DNA of 64,000 bases, from assembly GCA_041675505.1 (NCBI GenBank), contig JBAYTR010000014.1, positions 58,137 to 122,136 of the forward strand, written 5' to 3'. This DNA is from JAGPCK01 sp041675505 (lineage in GTDB: Bacteria > Bacteroidota > Bacteroidia > UKL13-3). The translations under genes and the position numbers were made by a program. Shown here in pieces: positions 28,742 through 37,383 of the stretch. The notes under the pieces are model-generated. The model was not told the origin of the DNA, did not search any database, and saw only the letters and a list, made by a program, of their open reading frames with translations. Positions within the stretch are counted from its first letter, which is position 1, and each line of letters starts with the position of its first letter.

Positions 28742-29692
28742 ATGCAAAATATTCCGGGTATCGATTTAGACGATTTTATTTCAGGAGATGCTTCTTGCAA
28801 ACAAGCCTTTGTTAAAGCCCTTGGTAATGCGTACGAGGATATTGGCTTTGTAGCCGTAAAAGGACATTTACTTAGCGACAGTTTACAGAACAGGCTGTAT
28901 AAAGAAGTACAGAATTTTTTTGCATTGCCCGATGGAGTAAAAGCAAAGTATGAGGTGGAAGGATTAGCCGGCCAGCGTGGCTACACCTCTTTTGGAAAAG
29001 AGCACGCCAAAGGCAGAAATGTGGGTGACCTGAAGGAGTTCTGGCACTTTGGTCAGTATGTAGAAGATGATGATCCCATCAAAAAAGAATATCCGGAAAA
29101 TGTGATTGTAGATGAGTTGCCAGATTTTAATATTTCAGGCAAAGAAGCGTATCAAAAATTACAGGAAACAGGCAAGTACATGTTGCGTGCCATTGCACTG
29201 TATTTAGGTTTGAATGAATTCTATTTTGATGATAAAATTCATCACGGCAACAGTATACTTCGCCCCATTCATTACCCGCCTATTACCGATGAGCCACAAA
29301 GTGCCGTTCGGGCTGCGGAGCATGAAGACATTAATCTTATTACATTGTTGATGGGGGCCTCAGCAGAAGGATTAGAGGTGTTGAACAAAAAGGGCGAATG
29401 GATTGGTATTACCGCTTTACCTGAACAATTGGTAGTAAATGTTGGCGATATGCTTCAGCGCCTCACCAACAATAAGCTCAAGTCTACTACACACCGTGTT
29501 GTAAACCCGCCACGTGAGAAGTGGAACACATCTCGTTTCTCCATACCTTTCTTTTTGCATCCAAGGTCAGAGATGCGATTGGATTGTTTACCCGAGTGTG
29601 TAGACAATGAGCATCCTTGCGCTTATCCGCCCATCAGCGGAGGCGAATACCTTACTGAGCGGTTAATTGAAATCGGGTTATTGAAAAAATAA
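28742..29692 (+). CDS. Isopenicillin-N-synthase-family 2-oxoglutarate/Fe(II) dioxygenase
   Basis: This is a 316-residue enzyme. The ATG at 28742 was chosen because a promoter with a matching -7 box ends just upstream and the protein then begins with the usual short strand (MQNIPGIDLDDF). The N-terminal DIOX_N segment includes GFVAVKGH. The catalytic core has the iron ligands H-x-D (AAEHEDINLIT) and H (STTHRVVNPP), and the cosubstrate-binding RxS (SRFSIPFF). The substrate is unknown; bacterial members oxidise small molecules and rarely make beta-lactams. Confidence 0.85.
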   Translation: MQNIPGIDLDDFISGDASCKQAFVKALGNAYEDIGFVAVKGHLLSDSLQNRLYKEVQNFFALPDGVKAKYEVEGLAGQRGYTSFGKEHAKGRNVGDLKEFWHFGQYVEDDDPIKKEYPENVIVDELPDFNISGKEAYQKLQETGKYMLRAIALYLGLNEFYFDDKIHHGNSILRPIHYPPITDEPQSAVRAAEHEDINLITLLMGASAEGLEVLNKKGEWIGITALPEQLVVNVGDMLQRLTNNKLKSTTHRVVNPPREKWNTSRFSIPFFLHPRSEMRLDCLPECVDNEHPCAYPPISGGEYLTERLIEIGLLKK

Positions 29693-29779
29693 GTTTCTTC
29701 TTTCCCAGTATTTACTGAACATAACATAGTTTACCTACAGCTAACGTTTATTTAATTTTAGCGGGTGCTTCATTTGCCC

Positions 29780-29787
29780 TATCTTTG
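29780..29787 (+). promoter_or_regulatory. -7 promoter box (TATCTTTG) before marC-like gene
   Basis: A perfect TAnnTTTG box lies 14 bases before the ATG. No clear TTTG is found at the ideal -33 distance, so only the -7 element is claimed. Confidence 0.5.
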
Positions 29788-29801
29788 CGGCAAATTGAAT
29801 T

Positions 29802-30365
29802 ATGGAATTTTCTTTCAACGAAATAGCTACCGTCACCCTCACTCTGTTTGCCATTATTGATATTGTGGGTACAGTGCCTTTAATTATCAGTATGCGGCAG
29901 AAACTCGGCCATATACAGTCGGAGAAAGCTACGGCTGCTGCAGGTTCGCTGATGATTTTGTTCTTGTTTTTCGGGGAGCAATTGTTACGGCTTATAGGTA
30001 TTGATCTGGCCTCTTTTGCCATTGCGGGTTCTATTGTTATTTTCATATTGGGTTTAGAAATGATTCTGGGCATTAATCTTTTTCGCCCTGATCCCAATGA
30101 TGAAGCAGGAAGTGTTGTACCTATTGCTTTTCCCATTATTGCCGGCTCAGGAACACTCACAACCATTATTTCACTAAAGGCAGTCTATACAGTTCCCAAC
30201 ATATTGGCAGGTATCATTCTTAACCTCACTTTTATTTACATCGTGCTTAAATCAACCGGATTTATTGAACGTAAACTGGGTAAAGGCGGATTGGCTGTTG
30301 TGCGTAAGTTCTTCGGCATTATTCTGCTTTCCATTGCGGTGAAGTTGTTTAAAGGGAACATATAA
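29802..30365 (+). CDS. MarC-family integral membrane protein
   Basis: This 187-residue protein has about six membrane helices and belongs to the MarC/YchE (UPF0056) family. Typical segments are visible: FAIIDIVGTVPLIISM in the first helix, FAIAGSIVIFILGLEMILG in the middle, and VPIAFPIIAGSGTLTTII after it. Despite the name, members are not shown to give multidrug resistance and their transport substrate is unknown. It stands alone between its own promoter box and the strong terminator at 30421. Confidence 0.88.
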   Translation: MEFSFNEIATVTLTLFAIIDIVGTVPLIISMRQKLGHIQSEKATAAAGSLMILFLFFGEQLLRLIGIDLASFAIAGSIVIFILGLEMILGINLFRPDPNDEAGSVVPIAFPIIAGSGTLTTIISLKAVYTVPNILAGIILNLTFIYIVLKSTGFIERKLGKGGLAVVRKFFGIILLSIAVKLFKGNI

Positions 30366-30420
30366 CAAAACCAATCCTTCGTTGCAACGCATATTGTAGC
30401 CTAAGCGAATATTAAAAAGA

Positions 30421-30451
30421 AGCCCCGATTATGTTATGCATAATCGGGGCT
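30421..30451. terminator. Bidirectional terminator hairpin between convergent genes
   Basis: A perfect 13-bp stem (AGCCCCGATTATG / CATAATCGGGGCT) with loop TTATG. It sits between the stop codons of the MarC gene (+) and the ice-binding-like gene (-) and can serve both. Confidence 0.85.
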
Positions 30452-30471
30452 TAACTATTTAAACCGGTTGA

Positions 30472-32082
30472 TTACTGAGCTATCAATCTGCCTGTTTGAA
30501 TGGTGTTGTTTGCACTATAAATAGTGTATACATAAACACCGGCAGGAAGCTGACTTGCATCAACAGTATTTACCTGTTTGGTAAGTGAAGTTTTCAATAC
30601 TAAGGTTCCCACTACATTGTAAATACTAATTTGAGCATCTGTTGTAGCCACATTACTTAAATCAAATGTTACAGATTGTGTAAACGGATTAGGGTAAATA
30701 CTCACTTGAGCATTTTCGGATTTATTCATATTTTTAGTGCCGGTTAGCACGCAAGTGGTGGGCACTACAGCTGTTATACCACTGGTAGTAAAATCACCAA
30801 GTGTTGTAAGCGCTCTTCCGTTCAACAGTACGCCAATGGCCATATCAACAGCTCCGCTATCGCATACAACTGTACCTTTAAAGTGAACATCAGTGTTTAA
30901 ACTTACGCTGCCTTTTACAAGCCAGTAAACATTTTTTGCTTGTGCGCCATTCATTAGTATAACTTTTGCGTTTACTCCGGTTGTAAGAGCTCCGGTCATT
31001 AAAAATACAAAAACACCATTGGGGTTGTTTTGTGCATTTAAGTAAAGTGTATCTGTTATGGCAGTTGCAGCTTTTAATACATAAGTATGCGGGGTAAGCA
31101 CCAGTTTGTTGCCCATTTGTGCAGGGTACAGCAATTCGATATCAGCAGGTAAGGCTTTAAGATGATTGTATACAGAGATTAAGTCAGTTGCACAGGTTGC
31201 CGTTGAAGCATCAGGACTGGCGTGTATAGTGCCGGTTACGTTAATGGCAGTATATCCGGTAGTGGCGCCCACATTTGTTCCTATGTCACCGGTTACGTTA
31301 GACAAAGTAGTATTGGTAACCGCTCCTGAAGAGGAGAATATGGCATAACACTCTGTTTTTCCTAAAGTTGGTGCAACGGGGCCGGTGAGTATGGCTTTAC
31401 CACATCCCAACGGTAATGTAACAGTTGCTCCGTCAATGGCAACTGCACCCGCAGTAGAAAACATTCTTCCCTCTAATTGTCCACCTGCTGCCAGAGCGAT
31501 GTCGGCATTGTTGGCAATGAGTGTACCTTTCATTTTGGTGCCTGCTCCTATATTTATTGCACCTTCTGCAATCCAGAATACATTGCAAGCCTGTGTTCCG
31601 TTCATTAATTCAATTTCAGTTAAAGCAGCAGTAGCAAATGCTCCGCCTATTTTAAAAATAAATTGTGCATTCTGGTCACCTGCTGCATTAAGTATTAGTT
31701 TTCCGGCAACTGTTCCGGCTGATGCAATGGCATAAACACCCGTAGTAAGTATTTCACCACCACCTAATACAGCAGCGTGAGTTGCTGTAGTGGTTGTTCC
31801 GTTAAGTTGAGTGTATAAAGAAGACAAATCAGTAAGTGCCATTGCTGTTGATCCGTTGGCAGCATTTAAAACACCATCCACATTTCCGAAAGAAGAAATA
31901 GCACCGGCATTGGTGCCGATATTCCCGGTAACATGAGATATGGCGGTATTTCCCACTGCACCTGCAGAACTGAACAAGACGTAGTCTGTAGTGCTGCCTA
32001 AAACAGGGGCTTGCGCTAATACAAGTTGCGGGATGGTGAGCAAAGCAGCAAAAGCTGATGTAAAAAGTAATTTATGTTTCAT
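30472..32082 (-). CDS. Ice-binding-like (DUF3494) tandem-domain protein with T9SS tail
   Basis: This 536-residue secreted protein has a signal peptide ending VLAQA. Two DUF3494 domains lie in tandem (about 25-225 and 235-445). Both show the family landmarks: YVLFSSAGAVGNTAISHVTG / YAIFSSSGAVTNTTLSNVTG, GDIGTN, and a late GTLIANNADIALAAG / GTVVCDSGAVDMAIG strand. The C-terminal 80 residues (VSIYPNPFTQSV... PAGVYVYTIYS) are a type A T9SS sorting domain. DUF3494 members include true ice-binding proteins, but many homologues in non-polar bacteria probably act as adhesins, so activity is not certain. Confidence 0.82.
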   Translation of the reverse strand: MKHKLLFTSAFAALLTIPQLVLAQAPVLGSTTDYVLFSSAGAVGNTAISHVTGNIGTNAGAISSFGNVDGVLNAANGSTAMALTDLSSLYTQLNGTTTTATHAAVLGGGEILTTGVYAIASAGTVAGKLILNAAGDQNAQFIFKIGGAFATAALTEIELMNGTQACNVFWIAEGAINIGAGTKMKGTLIANNADIALAAGGQLEGRMFSTAGAVAIDGATVTLPLGCGKAILTGPVAPTLGKTECYAIFSSSGAVTNTTLSNVTGDIGTNVGATTGYTAINVTGTIHASPDASTATCATDLISVYNHLKALPADIELLYPAQMGNKLVLTPHTYVLKAATAITDTLYLNAQNNPNGVFVFLMTGALTTGVNAKVILMNGAQAKNVYWLVKGSVSLNTDVHFKGTVVCDSGAVDMAIGVLLNGRALTTLGDFTTSGITAVVPTTCVLTGTKNMNKSENAQVSIYPNPFTQSVTFDLSNVATTDAQISIYNVVGTLVLKTSLTKQVNTVDASQLPAGVYVYTIYSANNTIQTGRLIAQ

Positions 32083-32273
32083 TTGAATAGTATTAAGGTG
32101 AACAAAAATTCACCATGCAAAGGAGCGCCAATACTACTTTGAAACCCTTATATAAGTTGCCGTATAAGTTACATATATCATAGATTTTCTCGATAGCCGG
32201 ATAATCGAACTACTTGATGTTTTGGTGAGTAGTACAGGAAAAGCCTTAATTTACAGGAATCAGACGTATTTGT

Positions 32274-33146
32274 TTAAGGTATGTCAATAGCGCTGGTTTT
32301 ACGAATATACGCGGCAAAGCAACCCAGTCCTCCGTTAATATTGCTGTATATGAGCACCGGCTCTGCAAATGGGTTATTTTTAGCCTGCAAATGACTTAAT
32401 AAGGTGCTGTGGAAACGGTAATAGGGCTCATCGGTAATTAATAAGTCAATGTGTAATGAATCAGGAGAAGATAAGTAATCGTAAAATTCATGGGTAAAGC
32501 GGTGAATGATTTCTGCCCCTGATTGTTTTGTGTCATCGTCCAGCACGCTACCTTGTAAGATATTTGTGGGGTCATTACCTGCAACAGCACTAAAGATTTG
32601 TCCGTTTACTGCTTTTACCTGAGCACCCAGTCGGTAAAAATTAGTAATACCCGGTTGGTCGGTATAGTTTATTTTAAAACGATATTCTGTTGCTCCGCTT
32701 CTTAGTTCTACTGAATCAAGGGCACTAAGTACAGGCGTTTGATTACCCGGAACAGGTACGATGCAATGGGCTTCAGCATATTTACCATCCGGTGTGGCTA
32801 TTTTAAGGTGATAGGTTTTACCTGCAACAACAGGTAACTGTGAAGCCGGTAAGGTGTATAGTTGCACTGATGCATTGTATGTGAATACCTGTGTAGTTAT
32901 TCCATCGCTCATACTAACAATAGCATCTGTTACATAATCAAAGGCGTTATTATCCGGATCAGTTTCAAACAATGGGGTAGAGAGTGTAACTGATACTGTA
33001 AGTTGACTGTCCTGGGGTGAGATAAAAGAGGTTACCACCAACTTACGTGGTTGTTTAGGGATGTCTATATTGGCCTCTTTTTCGCAAGATGAAATAAACA
33101 ACAGTAACAGCAGGCAACAAGTATATAATTTAAGCAGTTGTTTCAT
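32274..33146 (-). CDS. DUF4249 lipoprotein, partner of the TonB receptor
   Basis: This 290-residue lipoprotein has the lipobox cysteine in ISSCEKEANIDIP. An Ig-like N-terminal part (KLVVTSFISPQDSQLTVSVTLSTPL) and a DUF4249 C-terminal part follow. It starts one base after the receptor stop codon and is certainly co-transcribed with it. In Bacteroidetes this pair is common, and the lipoprotein may cap the receptor at the cell surface in SusD manner. The substrate is unknown. Confidence 0.8.
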   Translation of the reverse strand: MKQLLKLYTCCLLLLLFISSCEKEANIDIPKQPRKLVVTSFISPQDSQLTVSVTLSTPLFETDPDNNAFDYVTDAIVSMSDGITTQVFTYNASVQLYTLPASQLPVVAGKTYHLKIATPDGKYAEAHCIVPVPGNQTPVLSALDSVELRSGATEYRFKINYTDQPGITNFYRLGAQVKAVNGQIFSAVAGNDPTNILQGSVLDDDTKQSGAEIIHRFTHEFYDYLSSPDSLHIDLLITDEPYYRFHSTLLSHLQAKNNPFAEPVLIYSNINGGLGCFAAYIRKTSAIDIP

Positions 33147-33147
33147 A

Positions 33148-35514
33148 TCAGAATTTAAAATTATAGGTGATGTAAGGAATTACAGGAAAAAGACTTACCT
33201 GTTTTAACTCATGTCGTTTATTGTCGGCATCATATTCACTAAAATAATAGAATGGATTTGCTCTGCTGTAAGCATTATAAAAGCCAAGCTCCCAGCTGCG
33301 TTCACCCCATGATTTCTTCTTGGTAAAACTTAGACCCAAATCCAATCTGTGGTATGCGGCCATACGAAAACCGTTTTTCTCTCCGTAATCATCTACCTGT
33401 GAACCTCCGGAGAATAAACCTCCCAAAATGGTATGAGGATTTAAACTGTAGCTAGAAAGCGGAAGTGTAACCGCATTGCCTGAGCCGTACACCCATGTTG
33501 CAGCCAGTTTAAACCGCTCACTGAATTTGTATATACCTACAAGTGAAATGTCATGTCTTCGGTCGTAACGTGCAAAAAACTTTTTACCGTTGTTCAAATC
33601 ATCGAATTGCAACTGAGACCATGACAAGGTGTAACCAATCCAGCCCGAAAATTTTCCGCTTTTCTTTTGCAACAAGAACTCCATTCCGTAACTCCAGCCT
33701 TGCCCTTGTGTCACATTTTTTTCCCAGGCATTCTCCTGTTTATTATCGGGGTCGCTGTTAATGTTTTCAAAGTCCAGAAAAGAGGCTCCATCCTTGTATC
33801 CTATAATGTTATTCATTGTTTTGTAGTAACCCTCAATGGAAATGAAATAATTTTTCTCGAAATCACGTGTTACACCCCCAGCTATTTGATTGGATTGTTG
33901 TGGTAATACATTAGTGGTGGTGGGTACCCATAAATCAGTAGGTAAACCAATACCGGTATTGGTAAGCAAGTGAATGTATTGGTTCATGGTAGCATAAGAT
34001 GCCTTTATAGCTGTTTTGTCAGAAAGCATATATGCACCGGAAATGCGTGGCTCAGGCCTTATGTAAGTTGTACCTTGTGTAATAAAGGATGATAATCTGA
34101 AGCCGCCATTGAACTTCAATCGTTGTGTTACAGCCCAGGTGTCTTCAATGTAAAGACCGGTTTCAAATGCTGTTTGTTCTTCTTTGCTGTTTTCATTTAT
34201 ACCGGTAACTGTATTTTCTTTCATTTGTACAGCTCTGGGTGTAAAAGTATGGTAGGTGGCCATTATACCTGCTTTTACCTGATGCTTGGGAGATGCATAC
34301 CAGTCGTAATCGTGTTTAAGGGTAATGTCTTTTATGCCTGATAGGTAGTCCAAGGTAAATACATCGTTTCCCATATCTTCTTCAGCAAATACGTTGAAAC
34401 GATATCGGCTGTATATTAAAGAGGTATTGGCAAATAAATCACTTTTATGAACGTGATTCCACCGGGCACTTATTGTAGCATTTCCCCAGCGTATTCCAGC
34501 TTCACTTTTGTAACCGGTGGCTTTTTCTTTAGAGTAAAATTTGTCGTTGCCTAAGTAGCCACTCAGAAAAAATTTATTCTTTTGATTCAAGTCATAATTT
34601 ACTTTTCCGTTCAGGTCGTAGAAATAATATCCTCCACGCGAAACAGGACTCATAAACGGTTGTGCCAAAATATCAATATAGGTTCTTCTACCCGAAACAA
34701 TAAAGGATGATTTGCCCTTAACAATCGGTCCCTCCAACGTGAGTCGTGAGGCTACTATTCCTACTCCGCCTTCTCCGTGAATTTTTTCTTTATTGCCTTC
34801 TTTCATGCGCATGTCTATTACGGAGGATAGCCTTCCTCCGTAGCGAGCAGGAAACCCTCCTTTGGTAAGCTCTACGCTTTTTAACGCATCACCATTAAAA
34901 ATGGAGAAAAAACCAAACAGGTGATTGGCATTGTATACCGGAGCTTCATCCAAAATGATTAGGTTTTGGTCAGGTCCACCACCACGAACATATATACCGG
35001 TATTACCTTCACCCGATTTCTGTACTCCGGGCATTAACTGAATAACTTTCAGTACATCTTTCTCTCCGAATAACGCAGGTATCTCTTTGATTTGTGTGAT
35101 AGGAATGCTGATGGTACTCATGCGTGCTGATTCTGATTCACGCGTTGTTTTTTCGCTGCTTATAACCACCTCAGTTAATTGTACACCTTGCGATAAGTCA
35201 ACATTGAGTTCTTTGTTGGCATCCAGTTTCATGCGGAATTGTTGGGGGGAGAATCCCACATAAGTAAAAACAAGAGTAAAGCTATCTGTAGGTACCCTTA
35301 GCGAATAAAAGCCGTAAGCATTGGTAATGGCACCTGTTGTGGTACCTGCTATAAACACGTTTACTCCCGGTAGTTGTTCTTTACTGCCTTTTTCGGTAAC
35401 AAAGCCACTTACTGTATAGCCACCTTTTTGTGCATATATGCTTGTATGCTGCAAAACGCATAGCAACAGTGTACATAAATATGCCTTTAACGGTAATGAA
35501 ATTTGCATGTGCAT
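33148..35514 (-). CDS. TonB-dependent receptor with CarboxypepD_reg-like domain
   Basis: This 788-residue outer-membrane receptor has a signal peptide (ending SIYAQ). It has a carboxypeptidase-regulatory-like domain (about 33-115; GGYTVSGFVTEKGSKEQLPG), a plug with GIYVRGGGPDQNLIILDEAPVYN near 165-200, and a barrel with a C-terminal aromatic (TYNFKF). Two Met codons near the start (MHMQ) both fit. It heads a two-gene operon with the DUF4249 lipoprotein. It is the last clearly host-type gene before the accessory block, its promoter lying next to the candidate element boundary. Confidence 0.87.
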   Translation of the reverse strand: MHMQISLPLKAYLCTLLLCVLQHTSIYAQKGGYTVSGFVTEKGSKEQLPGVNVFIAGTTTGAITNAYGFYSLRVPTDSFTLVFTYVGFSPQQFRMKLDANKELNVDLSQGVQLTEVVISSEKTTRESESARMSTISIPITQIKEIPALFGEKDVLKVIQLMPGVQKSGEGNTGIYVRGGGPDQNLIILDEAPVYNANHLFGFFSIFNGDALKSVELTKGGFPARYGGRLSSVIDMRMKEGNKEKIHGEGGVGIVASRLTLEGPIVKGKSSFIVSGRRTYIDILAQPFMSPVSRGGYYFYDLNGKVNYDLNQKNKFFLSGYLGNDKFYSKEKATGYKSEAGIRWGNATISARWNHVHKSDLFANTSLIYSRYRFNVFAEEDMGNDVFTLDYLSGIKDITLKHDYDWYASPKHQVKAGIMATYHTFTPRAVQMKENTVTGINENSKEEQTAFETGLYIEDTWAVTQRLKFNGGFRLSSFITQGTTYIRPEPRISGAYMLSDKTAIKASYATMNQYIHLLTNTGIGLPTDLWVPTTTNVLPQQSNQIAGGVTRDFEKNYFISIEGYYKTMNNIIGYKDGASFLDFENINSDPDNKQENAWEKNVTQGQGWSYGMEFLLQKKSGKFSGWIGYTLSWSQLQFDDLNNGKKFFARYDRRHDISLVGIYKFSERFKLAATWVYGSGNAVTLPLSSYSLNPHTILGGLFSGGSQVDDYGEKNGFRMAAYHRLDLGLSFTKKKSWGERSWELGFYNAYSRANPFYYFSEYDADNKRHELKQVSLFPVIPYITYNFKF

Positions 35515-35632
35515 AGTTAGTTAAGTTCAGCACAAAGACAGCTTTTGAAATAAAAGTGTTGCAGAATTATAGAAATTATTGAGCAAAGCCGAACAAGGCA
35601 CAAAATTTCAGAATGCGGAATTGATAAAAAAG

Positions 35633-35660
35633 AAAAAGCCCCGATAAATCGAGGCTTTTT
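35633..35660. terminator. Terminator-like hairpin
   Basis: Arms AAAAAGCCCCGAT and ATCGAGGCTTTTT pair with one mismatch, giving A and T tracts on opposite sides, so it could work in both directions. It lies upstream of the divergent receptor gene and no plus-strand gene precedes it here. This suggests it once ended a gene now displaced, or insulates the accessory block. Confidence 0.6.
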
Positions 35661-35736
35661 AATCACCGGTGGTGTGGGAGGTACCTGAACCTTCTAAAAT
35701 ATATTTGAAAATCAACAAGTTGTGAGCGTGTATTTT

Positions 35737-35759
35737 TTTGTCCGCCAGTTTGTCCGCCA
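35737..35759 (+). repeat. Tandem direct repeat TTTGTCCGCCA x2
   Basis: Two identical 11-base copies are separated by one base (35737-35747 and 35749-35759). The GC-rich core TCCGCCA stands out in AT-rich DNA. It could be a binding site pair for a recombinase or for the regulator of the gene starting at 35900. Confidence 0.6.
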
Positions 35760-35899
35760 ATACAATCCAAGGATAGTGCACGTTTTTTTACTATGTAACT
35801 TGAGTTACTAACGTAGCGTTAATTGTTTGTTATTTAGCGTTTTCTGCACGAGTGGAGGTGAGATAATTTAGTATATAAGGTAAATGATAATCATATTCT

Positions 35900-37204
35900 A
35901 TGAAGTACCTAATTTACCCTGAACGTGCAGGAAATGCAGTAAAACATCTGCTTACCAAAAAGAAAACAAAGTATTCTCAGCGATACCTTTATGTGTTAAG
36001 TAAAGTCTTCCATGATTTTGTAAGTAATCAAAAATATATGGAGAAGTATGCAGGTAGAGTGCCTATTCATACTAACACGCTTAGGTCAATCATTGGGTCA
36101 AAGTTAGGTTTAACTGTGTTAAGTGAATTATGCAAACACGACATCCTTCGTACTTCTGGGTCTTATCTCCCAGGTAAGTGTTCAAAGCTGTATGAAATAA
36201 ATCCATCACTTTTAATAGAAAGTGGTATCGTAATAGAGAAAATTACTGACCTCCGTCTTCTAAAAAAGATCACCACGAATGATTTTGATAATTCTTCTAC
36301 ACTTTCCTGGTTGAAGGCTAATCTGGAGCGAATACGCATCGATAGGACGCGTTTGGAGGCCCTTGTCAAGCATTTTGAGCTTCCAGCCCTTCATTTGCTA
36401 TTAAATGATATAAATATGAATAACGACAAAGGGGAGGGGGGTATACTCGCCGCATATGATTCCCCTTTTTGCCATAAAAGTGCCTCTTTAATACTATCGG
36501 TGATAAATATTATTTATGGAAATTTCTATTTATTTAGAGATAAAAAAGGCAAGAGGGTTTATACCAATATGACCAACTTAAAAAAGATTCTAAGAAGCAT
36601 ATTGTATGTTGATGGTGTCAACCAACTATTGGAGGTAGACATTTCTAATTCGCAACCTTTTATTTTAGCGTGTATGTTAAGAGAAAAGTATGCAAAGTCT
36701 CTTACAGGAATACCTGAAGACGTGGCCTATTTCAATCATCTATGTGTTAACGGAACTTTGTACAAAGAATTAGGAGAACTTCTGTCTTTAGAAACAAAGG
36801 ATGAAGCAAAAGGGAAAATGTTTCAAATACTCTTTAGCCCTAATGAAACGTTTTTACAAATAAAATCCATAAAGCGGTTCAGAGATAGGTTTCCTGAAGT
36901 AACCAACTACCTGAAGGAGAAAAAGGATGAAGGACATATTGGATTTGCCATTGAACTTCAACGCAAGGAAAGTGATGTCATTATTGACATTGTTGTGCCT
37001 AAACTAATGGAACATGACCCATCAATGTTTATTACGACCATACATGATTCACTAATCTATGAACAGATACATCATGATGTTGTCATTAAAGCAATTCAGG
37101 ACGCTTTTGAAGCCAAGTATGGTATTGTACCACAACTCAAGCAAGGATTGCCCGGTGGAGCCCTAATTGATAAAATTATTGATTCTCCTTCTATTGCTGC
37201 ATAA
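35900..37204 (+). CDS. Family-A DNA polymerase-like protein, short, no exonuclease domain
   Basis: This is a 434-residue protein of no named family that I know. Residues about 45-110 look like a winged helix (HTNTLRSIIG... YLPGKCSKLYEINP). From residue 218 the motifs of PolA-type polymerases appear in order. They are KRVYTNMTNLKKI (like GRLSSSDPNLQNIP), motif A EVDISNSQPFILA with D247, a fingers helix KDEAKGKMFQILF (K300, K304, F308, F312, like RxxxKxxxYxxxYG), and motif C TTIHDSLIYE with H382-D383. Both metal-binding Asp are kept. The polymerase part is only about 215 residues. The next gene, an AAA+ ATPase, follows on the same strand. A replication protein of a mobile element is likely. Confidence 0.55.
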   Translation: MKYLIYPERAGNAVKHLLTKKKTKYSQRYLYVLSKVFHDFVSNQKYMEKYAGRVPIHTNTLRSIIGSKLGLTVLSELCKHDILRTSGSYLPGKCSKLYEINPSLLIESGIVIEKITDLRLLKKITTNDFDNSSTLSWLKANLERIRIDRTRLEALVKHFELPALHLLLNDINMNNDKGEGGILAAYDSPFCHKSASLILSVINIIYGNFYLFRDKKGKRVYTNMTNLKKILRSILYVDGVNQLLEVDISNSQPFILACMLREKYAKSLTGIPEDVAYFNHLCVNGTLYKELGELLSLETKDEAKGKMFQILFSPNETFLQIKSIKRFRDRFPEVTNYLKEKKDEGHIGFAIELQRKESDVIIDIVVPKLMEHDPSMFITTIHDSLIYEQIHHDVVIKAIQDAFEAKYGIVPQLKQGLPGGALIDKIIDSPSIAA

Positions 37205-37383
37205 CCTGTTTGAAATAAGCATTCAGAACTAAATCACCATTTACAGATGAGTGTTCATGAGTTTATATCAAATGCCTCAAAAGCTGGAAATGCCTGAAAA
37301 ATAACTGATTGGATTTCATATCTATGAGCTCAACACCTTGTTTTAGCATCTGCCTTCTCATTTTTCACGGCTATCTTAGCTTT

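Larger units (their letters stand above)
35515..35899. other. Non-coding boundary region between receptor operon and accessory block
   Basis: These 385 bases hold the divergent promoter of the receptor gene, a terminator-like hairpin at 35633-35660 and a tandem 11-base repeat at 35737-35759. No coding frame is seen. It is the best place to look for the left end of an inserted element, but I could not find a matching copy of this sequence near 47.5 kb or 52 kb by eye. Confidence 0.5.

Noticed and set aside
35660..35700. Sequence GGTGGTGTGGGAGGTACCTGAACC looked like a tRNA or tmRNA 3' end used as an attachment site.
   Set aside because: No cloverleaf arms or matching T-arm could be drawn, and no second copy was found in the window.
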